The position numbers and the translations under genes were made by a program. A stretch of DNA of 64,000 nt from Pholiota molesta (taxonomy: Eukaryota; Basidiomycota; Agaricomycetes; Agaricales; Strophariaceae), in assembly GCA_014925825.1 (NCBI GenBank), contig JACGCK010000024.1, positions 310,001 through 374,000 on the forward strand. Direction: 5' to 3'. The notes under the pieces are model-generated. The model did no database searches and had not been told where the DNA came from. It was given only the letters and a program-made list of their open reading frames with translations. Shown piece after piece: positions 10,931 to 22,740 of this stretch (within the stretch, counting starts at the first letter, position 1; each line of letters opens with the position of its first letter).

Positions 10931-13334
10931 CTCTAGCTGATGCTAGGTACTATTATGTGGAGGGCGGCCTTGTAGTCGAAGGAGATGAACAGAGTCGGAC
11001 GATAGATGACGATGCTGGTGAAAGCGGCTGCGGTGAGATTGTTGCGGGTCACAATCACATGTTTGATGCAGTATTAAGTGTCCACGTGTCACGCGCGCGG
11101 GGCGCGCTCGGCATTCCCCGCCTCATAGCGCGGACGCGCGTGCGCTCGACACCTCGCTGGCGCGCTTTGCGCGCTTGAAGTTGAACGGAATCTAATCCTC
11201 CCGTGATTTTCTTCTATTTTTGCACATTCGCATGAGAGATCATTTTATACACATGCTCAGTGGCAGCTGGGTTGCGGCTGGGTGTCAGACGAACGATAAA
11301 TCAATTTTCCATGATGAATCTGGCAAAAGGTCGGAAGGGTACAAGGTCAGACTTAAAATTAGGCGTGTCTTGTCGACTAGTATTCGCTATAGCTTAAATA
11401 ATATCGCGCAATGGCATGTGCGATCCCTACAACAGCGACGTACTTAACTAAACTACTTGCGTCAGGATAAAACAATTTTCAATAATGGATGGCACTCGAG
11501 GGGCGTGTGCACCGTGATAGCAGACCGCGTGACTAAAAGCACGAGAAAACGAGACAAAAGGGTCGCTCGAACCTGACTCAAGGTGCTGTTGTGATATTTT
11601 TCCTGGATTACTTACACCCGACGACAATCCTTTATTCATAGCAATACGCAGCGGAAATGATCGTGAGCCAAATGAAATTTTCATTCGACGCGTGATCATG
11701 ATAATTGATAGACAAGCGTACAGGTGGATAACTTGAGGCTACGAATTCTCTTCGCTAATAACTAAATGCAAACTAAAGGTCCACGTCTCCACAAGCGCAC
11801 ATAAGCATGTCGGCCGCTGTTCTGGGTGGGACTGCTGCATGACTTCTGCGAGGCGTATACACAACATCATCTGCCTGCGTTGGAATGAATTACGCATTGC
11901 CAATGCTCATCATTTGAAGTCAGTACGAAATGCAAATCAGGAATATGATGATGCGGGCAACACAAATGATTCAATGAAACCAGGAATGACACAGTTCACG
12001 AGCCTGCCATTTGCAGCGTGCGCAGCGCTTTACGCACATGTCCGGGTCTTTGCCGTTTGTGCGGCTTTCAAGTCTATTATCCTGACCGCCGTAGAGTCAC
12101 GTTGCCGCAGACGCAAGCACAGGGCCACTCGGCGAGGGGAAGACGGAGAACGCTAATCACGTTTTCTTCCAGTGGCATATTCAGAGTCAATGGGAGCCAC
12201 GAGGCAAGTGAGAAGTTCTAGAGATGCGCCCAGAAGTACAGTAAGGAATTTAGTGCAGGATTCCTAGAGCGACGTGTCAGTCCAGAAGAAAGTGTCCGAT
12301 GCGATTCCAGTGCTAATCAGAGTTCCGAATGCACATCCTCTTCCCTCAAAAAGATCCAGAAATCTGTAGACGTTATTCCTCGTTATTCTCAGAAATTGAA
12401 TTGCGTGCGCATGTGTAATGTTGGTCTGACAGCCGCTCAGTACTCAGTTGCCACCACGTTTTCGCAGCTACCAAATATGGGTATTTATTTTTTCGACAAA
12501 ATCGGCCCGCCGCTTGCGACGGCGCTCAGGGAGGACGGTTGAAAAAGATGGTCCGCGCAGACCTCTCCGCTATAGCTGGCTGCTATGTAGGCTCCCCAGT
12601 CCCCACTGACATGTATGACAGGGCAACAGGCGAACCTTTGATGTAATGGGCCCGGCAGCCGCAGAGCACTGACCTATGCTTCTCCTAGCTTGCCCACAGC
12701 AATGAAGAACAAAGAACAAAGCGTTGCCGCCATGAGAGTCGAGGCTGAAATGTTCGGCGTCGACTAAAGTAATGCGTCGACTTATTCTTGAAGAAACAGA
12801 GAATTCGGAGGATGACGCGGACCATGAACGCGTGTTCTGGAACGGAGGCACTCTTTGGGGATCAAAAAACTTTCGGTGTGCGAGTGTGCAGCGTGTGGAC
12901 GGGGAGGCGCGAATGGCTGTGTCCATACCTTCCAATGCCATAATCACACAAGCTTGGCAATCAGCGTGATTAGATTACTGGTAGGTAATCTAGGTCCCCA
13001 ACAACGAATTCCCAGCTTCATTTTTGACTCATTTTTGGGAGAACATTTCTGTCGCAATTTTTATGAGTGGGCCAAAGCTCGGTCGCAGTGAATATAAGTA
13101 GCAACAATTGTCACAGGCCCCTCCATTATGGGGTTTCTTTGTGAAACAAAAATTTTGGCTTGGTTACATATTCCGCGTATCTACACTTCGCGCTTTTTCT
13201 TCTCATCTCTATTCGGGAATATTCGCTTTTAGCCAATGAGAAATCGACGCCACCCCTCTTTTAATTGAGTCACCATTTCGGGGCATTGTATCAGCCTCCG
13301 GCCACGATGCCTTCCGTCAGGCAACTTGTAAATC
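10931..13334. other. Intergenic; no supported gene
   Basis: About 2.4 kb upstream of BZZ1. A CpG-rich block with several CACGTG and ACGCG/GCGCGC words at 11080-11180 looks like promoter-type sequence. Short frames at 11839-12156, 12570-12947 and 12772-12969 were read on both strands, but none shows a known domain or plausible gene structure. Confidence 0.4.
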
Positions 13335-13342
13335 TATAAAAG
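13335..13342 (+). promoter_or_regulatory. TATA box of the small secreted barrel gene
   Basis: TATAAAAG lies about 108 bp before the start codon at 13450, with a pyrimidine-rich leader between. This is a strong fungal core promoter arrangement for an inducible or highly expressed gene. Confidence 0.6.
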
Positions 13343-13449
13343 CGCCCCGGATTTTCCTCCCAAAAATCTTGCTACCGCGTCTCGTCCCCTCGTTGCATTC
13401 CCCCTCGCCCATTTACGAGTATCAAGCCATTCACTCAACGATTACTACT

Positions 13450-14143
13450 ATGACGCGTGTTGCTCTCTCTATCTTCGCGTTCTTCGCCTGCATCGCCCTT
13501 GTATTCGCCGCGCCGGTGCCCGTTGTAGACGGGGAACTTGTCCAGCTCGAAAGACGAATTACCCATACAGGAAGAGTACGTGCATTGCGCGTCGCAGTAT
13601 TCTTGAAGCCATAATTGACGTTCGCAAATTATATTAACAGGGTACTTGGTTCTATCCTGGTCAGTGGCATGGTCGATGTCTTTGTAGAAAAAATTGCTAA
13701 CTCAATTTTTGTTGTCTAGGTCTCGGCAACTGTGGTTGGCATAACACTCAGAACGATCTCATACTTGCCATTGGGAAGGGCCTCTACGATGAAAACAATG
13801 GCAGCAACTGTGGTCAGGTAAGTTCTATCTCCACGCAATCTCCACGTAGAGACTAGGCATTCCGAGACTCATCGCAATATATTTCATTAACAGTACGTCC
13901 AAATTACCAACACCAAGAATGGCAAGACGGCCTACGGCAAAACCGTTGACAGTTGCCAATCATGCTCGAATAATGACATAGGTACGCCATTTCATGACGT
14001 CCATGATACTTCGAGAACATTGACATAATTTTGATTTTGTTTACATAGACATGTCGCCGGCGCTGTTCCAAAAGCTTTCGCCGCTCAGCACGGGACAATT
14101 GACTGTGCAGTGGCATTTCATGAACCGCAGCTGGAAGCCCTAG
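13450..14143 (+). CDS. Small secreted RlpA-like double-psi beta-barrel protein
   Basis: Five exons (13450-13575, 13641-13659, 13720-13817, 13894-13981, 14049-14143) encode about 140 residues. A clean signal peptide (MTRVALSIFAFFACIALVFA) is followed by a short pro-like segment and then a compact domain opening GTWFYPGLGNCGWHN. It contains DLILAIGKGLYD, NCGQYVQITN, TAYGKTVDSCQSC, DMSPALFQKLSPL and the ending GQLTVQWHFMNR. This is the double-psi beta-barrel fold of the barwin/RlpA/expansin-like group common in Agaricomycete secretomes. Such single-domain proteins lack the second expansin domain, and their function is uncertain (cell-wall loosening, protease inhibition or carbohydrate binding). 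Four Cys of the mature domain could form two disulfides. I see no link to neighbouring genes. Confidence 0.88.
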
Positions 14144-16864
14144 GCGACGACCACATCATAATCTGATTCGGATCGCGTCCCAGCTGTCGGGACGCGCGTG
14201 CTATCCCTCCTTTGAACAACCGCCCAATCATCCTCGACGACATTCCCATCCTCCCATCCTACACGATCTGGGACGCATAAACGACATTCCTATAGACTCA
14301 AGATTCATAGAAACGACCAAGAAAGCGAAGAATTTGTAATTTTATTGTTCTACAACCGCGGCACGCATGCGACGCCCTTCACATCCCTAGGCACCCTTTA
14401 GAGCCTCAGTATAGATACATCCCAACTGTTCTCATTTCACGAATAACCTGCGTAGGCCAGGTTTATATTCCTTACAATGGATATAGCTACGCAAACTTAC
14501 GCCGCGCTTCATTCTTCGGTACTGTGTACATACCAAATCGAGTGTATTTCTTATGTTTTGTACTACTTAAACGTCATTTATGTAGACTTGTTACCAATTT
14601 CATACGTTACACGAGCCTGGTGCTCAACGTTCAACAACTGTTGTTTTGTACGAATCAATCTACTTTGGCATCTTCGAATGGGCATCGATATCTCTACTTT
14701 TATCCATGCGAATAATTATTGTCTTCAATAATCTTTCGATACTTTGCATGTGTTTAAATAAAACATTTCGTGTGCGATACCATGTGTTAAACAACTCTTT
14801 TTGCATGAGAAAGTCCATTCTGGCTACCACAAAAAGTTATAATAATAATAATAATACAATACGTTGAAACTTGAAGCCAAACTTCCACTCTGGTCAGCCA
14901 TAATTTTCTGAATTTCCAAGATGTGTGTATTTGTGGTCCTGATTTCTCAATGAGGATAACGAGGACACCTACGCCGAGTACAATCAACTTCAAAACTGGG
15001 CGACGGGAGGCATAAGTGAATGTCATGGCAGCCGTCTCGAAGTAGCCGACGGAATACAAATTTCCCCCTTCAATTGACTGGCATCCTTGACGGTAGTCAT
15101 GATTGCTAGCGCCGACAACGGTGTATTATTGTGTATGATCCTTTATTCGAGTCTCATGCTTTTGGCCTGAAGAGATTCGACGTGGTCTCAATCTCGAAGC
15201 AAGCCTCACGCTCTGTATGCTCTTCGGATGAGATAAATTGCTGGAGATAAAGCGGGAGGCGTAATTAAATCATGACACTGGTCTTCACTTTTGCGAGCGG
15301 CTCGGACCACGAAAAGCACACACCGGAGGCCCGGAGCACATCTGCTGCAGGCCCACAACTGTCATATAAGTATAGCTTGCATATGTCAGCCGTCGTGCCT
15401 CCATGTCCGACGCTCCGAGGATCCATCCAAGTTCCAGAGCAAAGGTATCCGGCCGAAATAATGATTAGCACCAAATGCCTGCAGGCGACGCAACATCAGC
15501 GCTGACTGACAGATACACGTTTTTCAGCACTGGGTTTGTTCTACATAAATCTCTGCTAAGCTCTACTGTGATGATCTGAGCTGCTCAGCTATAACGTATA
15601 AGTACGCTACCCGGGTTTCATGCAAGTTTTGTTGTGCACGATATTGTACGTGCGCACCTCCTCCCATGACGCGCGTATTGCGCGTAAGTCGCGTTAGCGT
15701 CAATAACGCGCGTAGATTGTAGCCACGGGCGTCGCGCGGCGGAGAAATGTTTCGCGAATGAAAGTGTGTGTGATCGCGGGCGCCCACTGGCTCAGTCAAA
15801 GTCCCTGCCCCATACACAGTCCATCAAGCCATCAATGCATCATACATCAGCGCGCTGCCTGGCGCTTGAAGACTATAGCAGGTGTGTAAACCGCGATTGG
15901 TACCCTTACACACACTTTGTGCATGATATCACCGATGATGAATCAATCGAGTCACAGCTTGCTTAGAGCAGAGGATTGAAAATCTCATGAGAATTTCAAA
16001 GTGTTATTTGCAGAACACATGAAAAAGAATGCTGACCATTCAGATAAAGAAGAAACATATGCATATTGGAAAAATTGTAAGTGCCTTTCCTATATTGGTT
16101 GCCCTCGAATTTGGTCGACCGACGGAACCGCGCATGCGGCGAATCTCGTTATCCCAAACAATGCGTCATGGATGATGAACTAAAGTGAAGGATTGAAAAT
16201 TTCATGAGAACTGAGAAGATGAATTTAAATTGTAGATACAAAAAGGACCAGGCTGTCCGGACTGAGAAGGACTGGAAGAAGGGAGAGAGAAGAAACATAA
16301 GACATTCCATTTTTTACCTGAATTGTGGGTAGCTTCGTTGCATTCTTCTGATTATCGGATCGAAATCACGAAAGTGAAAATAACCAAAGCGGAAACGCAA
16401 GAAACCCTCCTTCCGGGTATAAATCGTGATTCAAAACCAATAAGCAACCGTTGACCCAATAAGCCGGGGAAAAAGATGAAAGTCTGGACTAAGGAAAACA
16501 GCGGTTCCAGAGATCACCGGTACCATAAAAGCACGCTCAACGAAACTCCGAGAATTGCGCAGTCCGTCAAAGCCACCGACTCCGTTTATTCCGTGTCCAG
16601 TAGTAATTGTAGACAATTCCCTAGACGGGACAGATGAGATGATTATCCGTATTTTCCGAAAAAGGTTTTCATCATAATCGTTGTGGCATCCAACATGGCA
16701 GAGCACGATAACACCGGTTACAACTCCAATCGCAACAGCATTGTGATAGCAATTACGTTCACGTTCTGCTCACGAGTGGTTTAGAGGGGGTTTAAGCTTG
16801 TAAACGTTGAGCAAAATTTTGATCGTCGGAGGTCGGAGGGAAGAAAAAAACAAGGAGAGGCGAC
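14144..16864. other. Intergenic; no supported gene
   Basis: About 2.7 kb without a recognisable gene. Visible items are a TAA microsatellite at about 14838-14857 and a 23-bp near-identical direct repeat (AGGATTGAAAATYTCATGAGAA) at 15972-15993 and 16189-16210. Short frames such as 16431-16706 (minus) have no identifiable domain. Confidence 0.4.
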
Positions 16865-18633
16865 TTAATATCCAATCGCACGCCAAGGCCCCGCCGGCTC
16901 TACCCCAAGCAGCCCCCACACGCCCCTCGCCACCTCCTTCTCCGGCATACTCAGGAACAGCACGAGCGTGCCGAAGCGCGGTATCCGCGCGAAATTCTGC
17001 ATGTACTCCAGCACCCTCTGCCTCAGCTCTGCATCCGCCGGATGCGCGCTGAGGAGCGTGTAGAACGCGTCGAGGATGGAGATGAGCAGCGGGGGCTCCA
17101 GGGACGTTTGGCAGAGCGCCGGCAGCTTCGCGGGGGGAATTGTCTGTCGTAGAATATTCGAGATTAGTTTTAGTCAAGTTACGAGGAAGGAAGTTTGTGT
17201 CGGACACGCACGTTGATCAGGGCCCATTTTTCCTCTGGGGATCTTAACGAATGCCACGCCCTGTTGAAGTCGAAATAAGTCGTTGGCGCCTTGGGCAGTG
17301 TCAATGACGCGACGTGTGCAGCGAGCTCAGATACGGACGGCACAGTCGCAGGCTGTGATACCACTTCCGGTGCGTGCGCTGGCGAGGGCGACTTCATCTC
17401 CACTTCAGGCGCCTCCTGCACCTCCTCAATACCACTCTTTGTCGTCGCGTCCTCCTCCCCACCCCGACTCGCAAAGATCGTGCTCTGGCCAGACGATCTA
17501 AAAATACCCCCGCCAGCACGACTGGGCCGCGCAGTGTCGCGCGCCTGCTTTGCTTGCTGGAAGCTCGCAGGTGTGGGTGTCTCTTTTCTTTGCCTTTCTT
17601 TGTTCCCTGTACTTCCGGCTGGAGTGCCGCCGCTGCGGCTGCAAAAGCGGGCGGCACAGGTGGGGTAGCAGGCGAAGTTACGGGTGAGGGTAACGGAGGT
17701 TTCAGCGAGCGTGAAGAGATGGGCTCGAGGATGTCGGATTTCGGCGAAGGCGCAGGCAGAGGCTTAGTGTCGGATGTTGCCGCAGGTTGAGGTGATTTAG
17801 CTGGTGCAGCACCGGTGCTTGTGCTCGCGACAGAAGTGGCATCCTGAGACGATGTGCCTACTACAACGCCTGAGGCATCGATAATTTTGATAGGCACTCG
17901 ACGACGTTTTGCGTTGAGAGTGGAATCTATAGATGCCTGCATGGGAAGGGTTGGGGATTTCGATTTCTGTTTGAGCAAGTAATCGCATGTTAGCTCTGGC
18001 TCTCGCAGGGCAGTAGGGTAGCAACACACTTTCGCCTTCTCATTTTGAATCAAAGTGGCGACTTTTTTGAGCTCCTCCTGCGCAGAGGTATTTGCAGGCT
18101 CGATGCGTAAGACATCCGTGAAATCTGTGAAAATTAACATGAAAATTGGATAGGATGTCGAGATTCTCTTGAACAGAGATCGTTACATACCTTTCTGCGC
18201 CTCCGGGAGTTTCCCCATTGCAACTCTTGCCTGTCCTCTCCTGAACAGCGCCTTCACATTATTCGGACTAAGGTTCAACACGGTGTTACAGTCCCTCTCT
18301 GCATCCTCATTCCTGTTCAACCAGGCCAAAATAGGTTAAAATCAAGGGTACATCTGCTATCGGACGTCAAAAAACGTACTTGCCTAGCTTGAGATATGCA
18401 GCAGCGCGGTTGAGCGGATACGTCGGGTCGCGAGGGTCCGCCATGAGAGCGCTCGTATAATGTCCTATCGCGAGCGGGTAATCGCCTGATTTGAATGCGA
18501 CATTTCCCTGCACAGCGATAACGAGGAATAGATGAGAAAAGTAATAATGAAAAAGTTAATATTGTCGCAGTTTATGACCATTGAAAACGAGACGCACCTT
18601 GTCTTTGGCGGCTTGAGCTTTTGAATTGGACAT
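16865..18633 (-). CDS. RPAP3: RPAP3-like TPR co-chaperone of the R2TP complex
   Basis: RPAP3 links Hsp90 through TPR repeats to the RuvBL1/2-PIH1D1 (R2TP) assembly factor, which builds RNA polymerase II, PIKK kinases and box C/D snoRNPs. The start (ATG 18633-18631) reads MSNSKAQAAKDK, then GNVAFKSGDYPLAIGHYTSAL, TYPLNRAAAYLKLGKNEDAERDC, VKALFRRGQARVAMGKLPEAQ and a last helix VLRIEPANTSAQEELKKVA, which make one TPR block. A long Pro/Ala/Ser linker follows. The C-terminal domain opens APTTYFDFNRAWHSL and contains EEKWALIN, PPLLISILDAFYTLL and RIPRFGTLVLFLS, matching the RPAP3 C-terminal domain that binds the RuvBL ring. The linker needs either a 56-nt intron with an unusual GTTACC donor (about 17645-17700) or a frameshift to stay open. 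A SPAG1-like identity is the alternative. Confidence 0.88.
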
Positions 18634-18867
18634 GATCCAGTAGATGAGGTCCTCTGGATTGCTCCGCCGATGTGAAAGTTCGTTGGTTTCGTTGGTTTGA
18701 GCTTAAGTCAGGCTCAAGTGCTGTGGAAGTTCTGGTTCAACAAGTGTTCTCCGTTGGCTGGGCAATGCGTGCGAATTATCTCTGTAACGGGCCGGCCACC
18801 TCCCGCGGACCCGCTCACATTCTTTTTGGGACGCAAATTCGTGAGACCTTGGTTGGACTCCTCAGAA

Positions 18868-19361
18868 GGACCCCCGAAAGTCCACTATGTAAGAGGTATG
18901 TTTTGAGTCCGGCTAAACATCGCTCGCCGCAGGCGGAGGTATGTTTCGAATCCGGCCAAAGACCGCCCAATTTGGACTCAAGGTATGTTACAAAAATCCG
19001 GCCAAAAACTGGTTATTGAAGGGAGGTATGTTCAGTAATCCGGCCATGGCTGAGAATTTTTGAGCCCTTGAACACTGACCATTGTCGAAAAATTTCCGTA
19101 AGAAAAGTGTGAAGCGCCACATACCGTCCGACTTTCTTGCTTCCAACTGGTTTGTTGAAGCTCGGTTGTAAGCTCTACACAGGCTGATTTCGCTAAATTT
19201 GAGCTTTTCAAGGGTCTGGGGAGATTTTTTCAATAGTCCGGCCAAAAAACAGACCCACTGAAGGTATGTTTCGATAATCCGGCCAAAATTCTCGCAAAAG
19301 TCAATCCGGCTATCGACCTTCGAGATCCAAAACATACTTCTGAGTGGACTTTCGGGGGTCC
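18868..19361. mobile_element. Foldback/MITE-like element with inverted ends
   Basis: The 19-mer GGACCCCCGAAAGTCCACT at 18868-18886 is repeated exactly in inverted orientation at 19343-19361. Beyond this core the inverted similarity continues inward for about 15-20 bp (GTATGTTTTG on both arms) with mismatches. The 494-bp interior has no coding potential and contains short direct repeats. No clear target-site duplication was found, so the exact ends and class are unsure; a non-autonomous DNA transposon or a foldback repeat fits best. Confidence 0.6.
18895..19047 (+). repeat. Short direct repeats, about 43-bp spacing
   Basis: The motif GGTATGTT, 4-6 variable bases, then AATCCGGCCAAA occurs at 18895, 18938, 18982 and 19025. 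The first copy is degenerate (AGTCCGGCTAAA). A fifth copy is at 19263, and a partial one (TCCGGCCAAAAAA) is near 19235. The spacing of the first four is 43-44 bp. All lie inside the foldback element. Confidence 0.75.
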
Positions 19362-19363
19362 TG

Positions 19364-19443
19364 TTATTGAGTGCTGGTCAAGGCCAATTTCTAGAGCAAC
19401 GCTCGTTTTTTTTTCAGTGTTAACTTCGCGGTTGAGCTCACCG
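19364..19443 (+). repeat. 80-bp direct repeat, copy 1
   Basis: Begins TTATTGAGT and ends TTGAGCTCACCG, and matches 20101-20182 closely. The shared core includes AGAGCAACGCTC, a T run, and CAGTGTTAACTTCGCGGTTG. The copies are 737 bp apart. The first copy abuts the right end of the foldback element. Confidence 0.75.
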
Positions 19444-20100
19444 ATAACAGCTAGATTAAAACATGAAAATTCTTTAAAAAAAGTTGCACAGGTAAATTCC
19501 TCTGTATCTCTTGGGATTTCGAGGTTCAATGATGTTCATTGAATATTTTTGCTTGTCCTTCGAGGTATGCCAGGAAAATCCAATCCATATATTTTATCTC
19601 CTTCCAAGATAAGTACCTAATTACAGAGTCTACAATAGGCGATTGGCATATTATTACTTACTATTGCAACAGGAACCGAGCGTAGTATGCACACATCATA
19701 TAGGACGATGCTTGCGGCGGCACTGATTACGCTCGCAGATTTGACGAAGGAACGCGAGGCATTCTATGGGCAAGCGCGAAAGGAGATCTAGGACACATCC
19801 TTTATCCTTAGCTACTTACTCACTCGTATATCTCACTCAGTAGACTAGTCTGTCTACTTCCTCTTTGGTCTCACACCAGTGTACTACGTAGATCTTTCTT
19901 TCTGGGACGCAAGATGAGTATGCTATGTACAACAAGATATGCCTTGCAATGTGCGCGTTCTTCTGCTTTTTTTATATATTCCCCAGCTTTCCACAGAAAT
20001 CGCCCGCTTTACTTTTTCAGGTTGAAACAACTTTTGGCTGAGTTCACCGCGCGGCGCGGTCAAACCACGTAGTATTCTGCTCGGTTTGACCCCTTTTAAA

Positions 20101-20182
20101 TTATTGAGTCCTTGTTTAAAGCCTAATTTTTAGAGCAACGCTCAGTTTTTTTCAGTGTTAACTTCGCGGTTGAGCTCACCGA
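20101..20182 (+). repeat. 80-bp direct repeat, copy 2
   Basis: Second copy of the repeat at 19364-19443, with a few substitutions and one or two indels in its first third. The 657 bp between the copies shows no open frame, so these are not recognisable LTRs of a coding element; the pair could be solo remnants. Confidence 0.7.
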
Positions 20183-20909
20183 AGTTGGCGTGTAAACCGA
20201 GATGGTAACTGGGTTACTGTGATGAACGGTTGGCTTGCGGTTGGCGCTGCTTACTATTGAACTTTGGCGGGCATCTCAGCGCAGTTTCTGGGCAGCCGTT
20301 GGCCTATCTTTCTAGGACTATATGCCCGAGGTGAAATATGAGTAAGTAGACGTCAAGTAGACGTAATGAATGAGAGGCCTCGCCGCGACGACACCGCCTC
20401 GTTTATTGTCACTCACGCAAACGTCACATCACATGGTCTGTAAATACACCGCGTCCGTGACGTTGCCCCTTACTTTCAAGTTCCCTTCAACTACACAGGC
20501 ACCTGCTTGAAGAGAGAAATATCTTTCCTTATGTTTCCATTGCAAACGCTTGATCTTTACAGCTAGATCTACTGGACTCCTTCACGTGAGTTCGCGGGGC
20601 TTTACTCATCCATTGATTGCTAACTGCATACTACTGTTGGCCATGGCCTGCTACGTAACTTTTTGCCTAACTTCCTTGTTCTCTGAAAGGAAATACTGAT
20701 CGTTCACTAGGACACCGACGGGTAATCTCTTGCCACGTTCTCGACGAAGCCGTTGAACCGATTGTTGCCATCCACTAGACAGTTTCTCTCAACGACACTC
20801 GAACAACCTATCATCAAACCGTAACCAATGGGGTCCCGGCACGCGGAGAAGATCGTTATACGCGAGATAAATGTACGTCAACCCTCAGTAGGCTGAGAGC
20901 GATATCAGC

Positions 20910-20918
20910 TATATAAAC
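20910..20918 (+). promoter_or_regulatory. TATA box of lactonase-like gene
   Basis: TATATAAAC lies about 140 bp before the start codon at 21056, followed by a pyrimidine-rich leader. No other candidate start is better placed. Confidence 0.55.
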
Positions 20919-21055
20919 GCTGCAAAAAGTCTTCTGTCATTCAGCCACCTTTCGCATCTTCTCTTCTTTTTCTTGAGCAGCGCTCATTAAACCTCTCATT
21001 TTATCCTCTCTTCACTCATTACTCTTTTTTTCGACCCATTCGTTCCTCTAGCATT

Positions 21056-22740
21056 ATGAAATTGACCATTACTTCGCTTGTCATCTCGATGATGATGGTT
21101 TCTGGAGGACGATGTGCTCCTGCCTCCCACCCGAAGAGTCGCAATGCAAACGCTGCAGGCCGACAAATGTCTCCAAGCAGCGGTCCGGCGCTCGGTGCTG
21201 CATATTGTAGGGCTATAGATCTGTTTTTGTACCTTGCGACTGAATTTCTTCTTACAGTCATTACCAACGAACCCAGCGGAAATTTCTTGGTTGCGGCCGA
21301 CATCGCTAGTAGCGGACAACTGGTACTCATCGATCTCCTTTATTATTCTTACACGCGACTAACACGTTCACTTTTTCTAGACTCTGCGACAAGCATTTGA
21401 TGTAGGAGGACTAGGTGCTCATGGCCAGAGCACTCCAGTCGGCCCAGATCCTTTGTTCGCACAAGGGTCCGTGAAAGCTTCTTCCGCTGGCAATATTGTT
21501 GCGGCTGTCAACGTATGTGTGCATCTTGATTTCTACCCGGCTCAATATTTAAAAACACCGTTAGCCTGGATCCAACACACTGTCCGTATTCAGCATCAAC
21601 CCCAGCGATGCCACCAGTCTTCAGATGATTGGGAAGCCAGTAGGCAGTGGCGGAGAATTCCCCATGTCTTTGACGATCAACAAAGCTGGAGATACAGTTT
21701 GCGCGCTAAACGGAGGAGCCATCAACGGCGTCGGGTATGTGTCCAATCAATTTCTGAGTACTGCTGTCGATGGCTTACGGAATCCCAAAGCTGTTTCAAA
21801 GTAGACAAGACACAAGGCCTAGTGCCCATAGCCAACACCGTCCGATCCCTTGGCCTCAACCAGACCACTCCCGCGACTGGCCCTGCCGGAAGCGCGAGCC
21901 ACATCATCTTCTCCGAGGACAATTCGCAACTCATCGCATCCGTGAAGGGTGTCCCACCACAGCCCGGGTTCCTCGCCGTGTGGGACGTCGCCGCAGACGG
22001 ATCGCTCTCCGCGGACTTCACCTCGGTGGCGCCCCAATCCGGCGGCCTCCTCCCGTTCTCGATGACCGTGATCCCTGGGATGAACGCGATCCTGGCTACC
22101 GATGCCGGACTCGGCTTTGATGTCTTCGACTTCAACGCTGTAGCCCCTGCTCAAGGAAACGCAACTGCGTCCGGAGACAGGTCGTCCGCCAATGCTATCG
22201 CTGGGCAAGCGGCGACATGTTGGTCGAGTTTCAGCCCCAAGACCGGAAATTTCTTCCTGACCGACATCGGAACATCTACCATTACTGAAGTCAACGTCGA
22301 TGCGAATCTGAAAGGAACAATCGTCAAGGTAAATGGCACCCGTGACCTCGATATGATCTATTGCTCAATCCTATGACTATTTTATTACAACAGCAATACC
22401 CTCAAGCTGCAGGCTCAGCCACGATCGACAACGATGTTGCCACAATCAACGGAAACGAGTGAGTACACTTCGACTTATAACTACAGCCATTCGCTAAAGC
22501 ATCTTTTTAGCTTCCTTTACGTCCTTGCTCCCAACGCGACGAGCATCGATGTTCTGTCTCTTCCCGCACCTGGTCAAGCGGCAAGCCTACAAAAGGTCGA
22601 TATCGCTGGGCCTGCCAAGGCAGCTGGCATCACTATCAGTACGTCTACGAGTACAAACAGAGCACTGCACATTGATTGCTAACTGCCTCTTCTTAGGCGC
22701 GAACAACCTCCAGGGCATGACCACTTTTGTCAAGAAGTGA
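21056..22740 (+). CDS. Secreted lactonase-like beta-propeller protein (3-carboxymuconate cyclase-like)
   Basis: A signal peptide (MKLTITSLVISMMMVSGGRC) leads a beta-propeller of the YbhE/6-phosphogluconolactonase/3-carboxymuconate cyclase group. Splicing gives AAYFITNEPSGNFLVAAD, QLTLRQAFDVGGLGAHGQ, FAQGSVKASSAGNIVAAVN, PGSNTLSVFSIN, FPMSLTINKAGDTVCALNGG, VGCFKVDKTQGL, SHIIFSEDNSQLIASVKG, FLAVWDVAADGSL and LDGT-free blade ends such as NFFLTDIGTSTITEV, FLYVLAPNATSIDVL and a final NNLQGMTTFVKK. The recurring NPSG/NKAG and SVFSI/VDVL strands are blade signatures. Family members are often annotated as muconate cycloisomerases, but secreted fungal copies have no firm substrate. The last exons, from about 22562 on, lie inside a tandem duplication and have a broken second copy near 25.2 kb. 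Confidence 0.82.

Noticed and set aside
16431..16706. Minus-strand 91-codon frame as a possible small protein
   Set aside because: No signal peptide, prenylation box or conserved motif could be supported.
18895..19047. CRISPR-like regularly spaced repeats
   Set aside because: Repeats are imperfect, few, in a eukaryotic genome and inside a foldback element.
19364..20182. Long terminal repeats of a retrotransposon
   Set aside because: The repeats are only about 80 bp and the 657-bp interior has no reverse transcriptase, integrase, primer-binding site or open frame.
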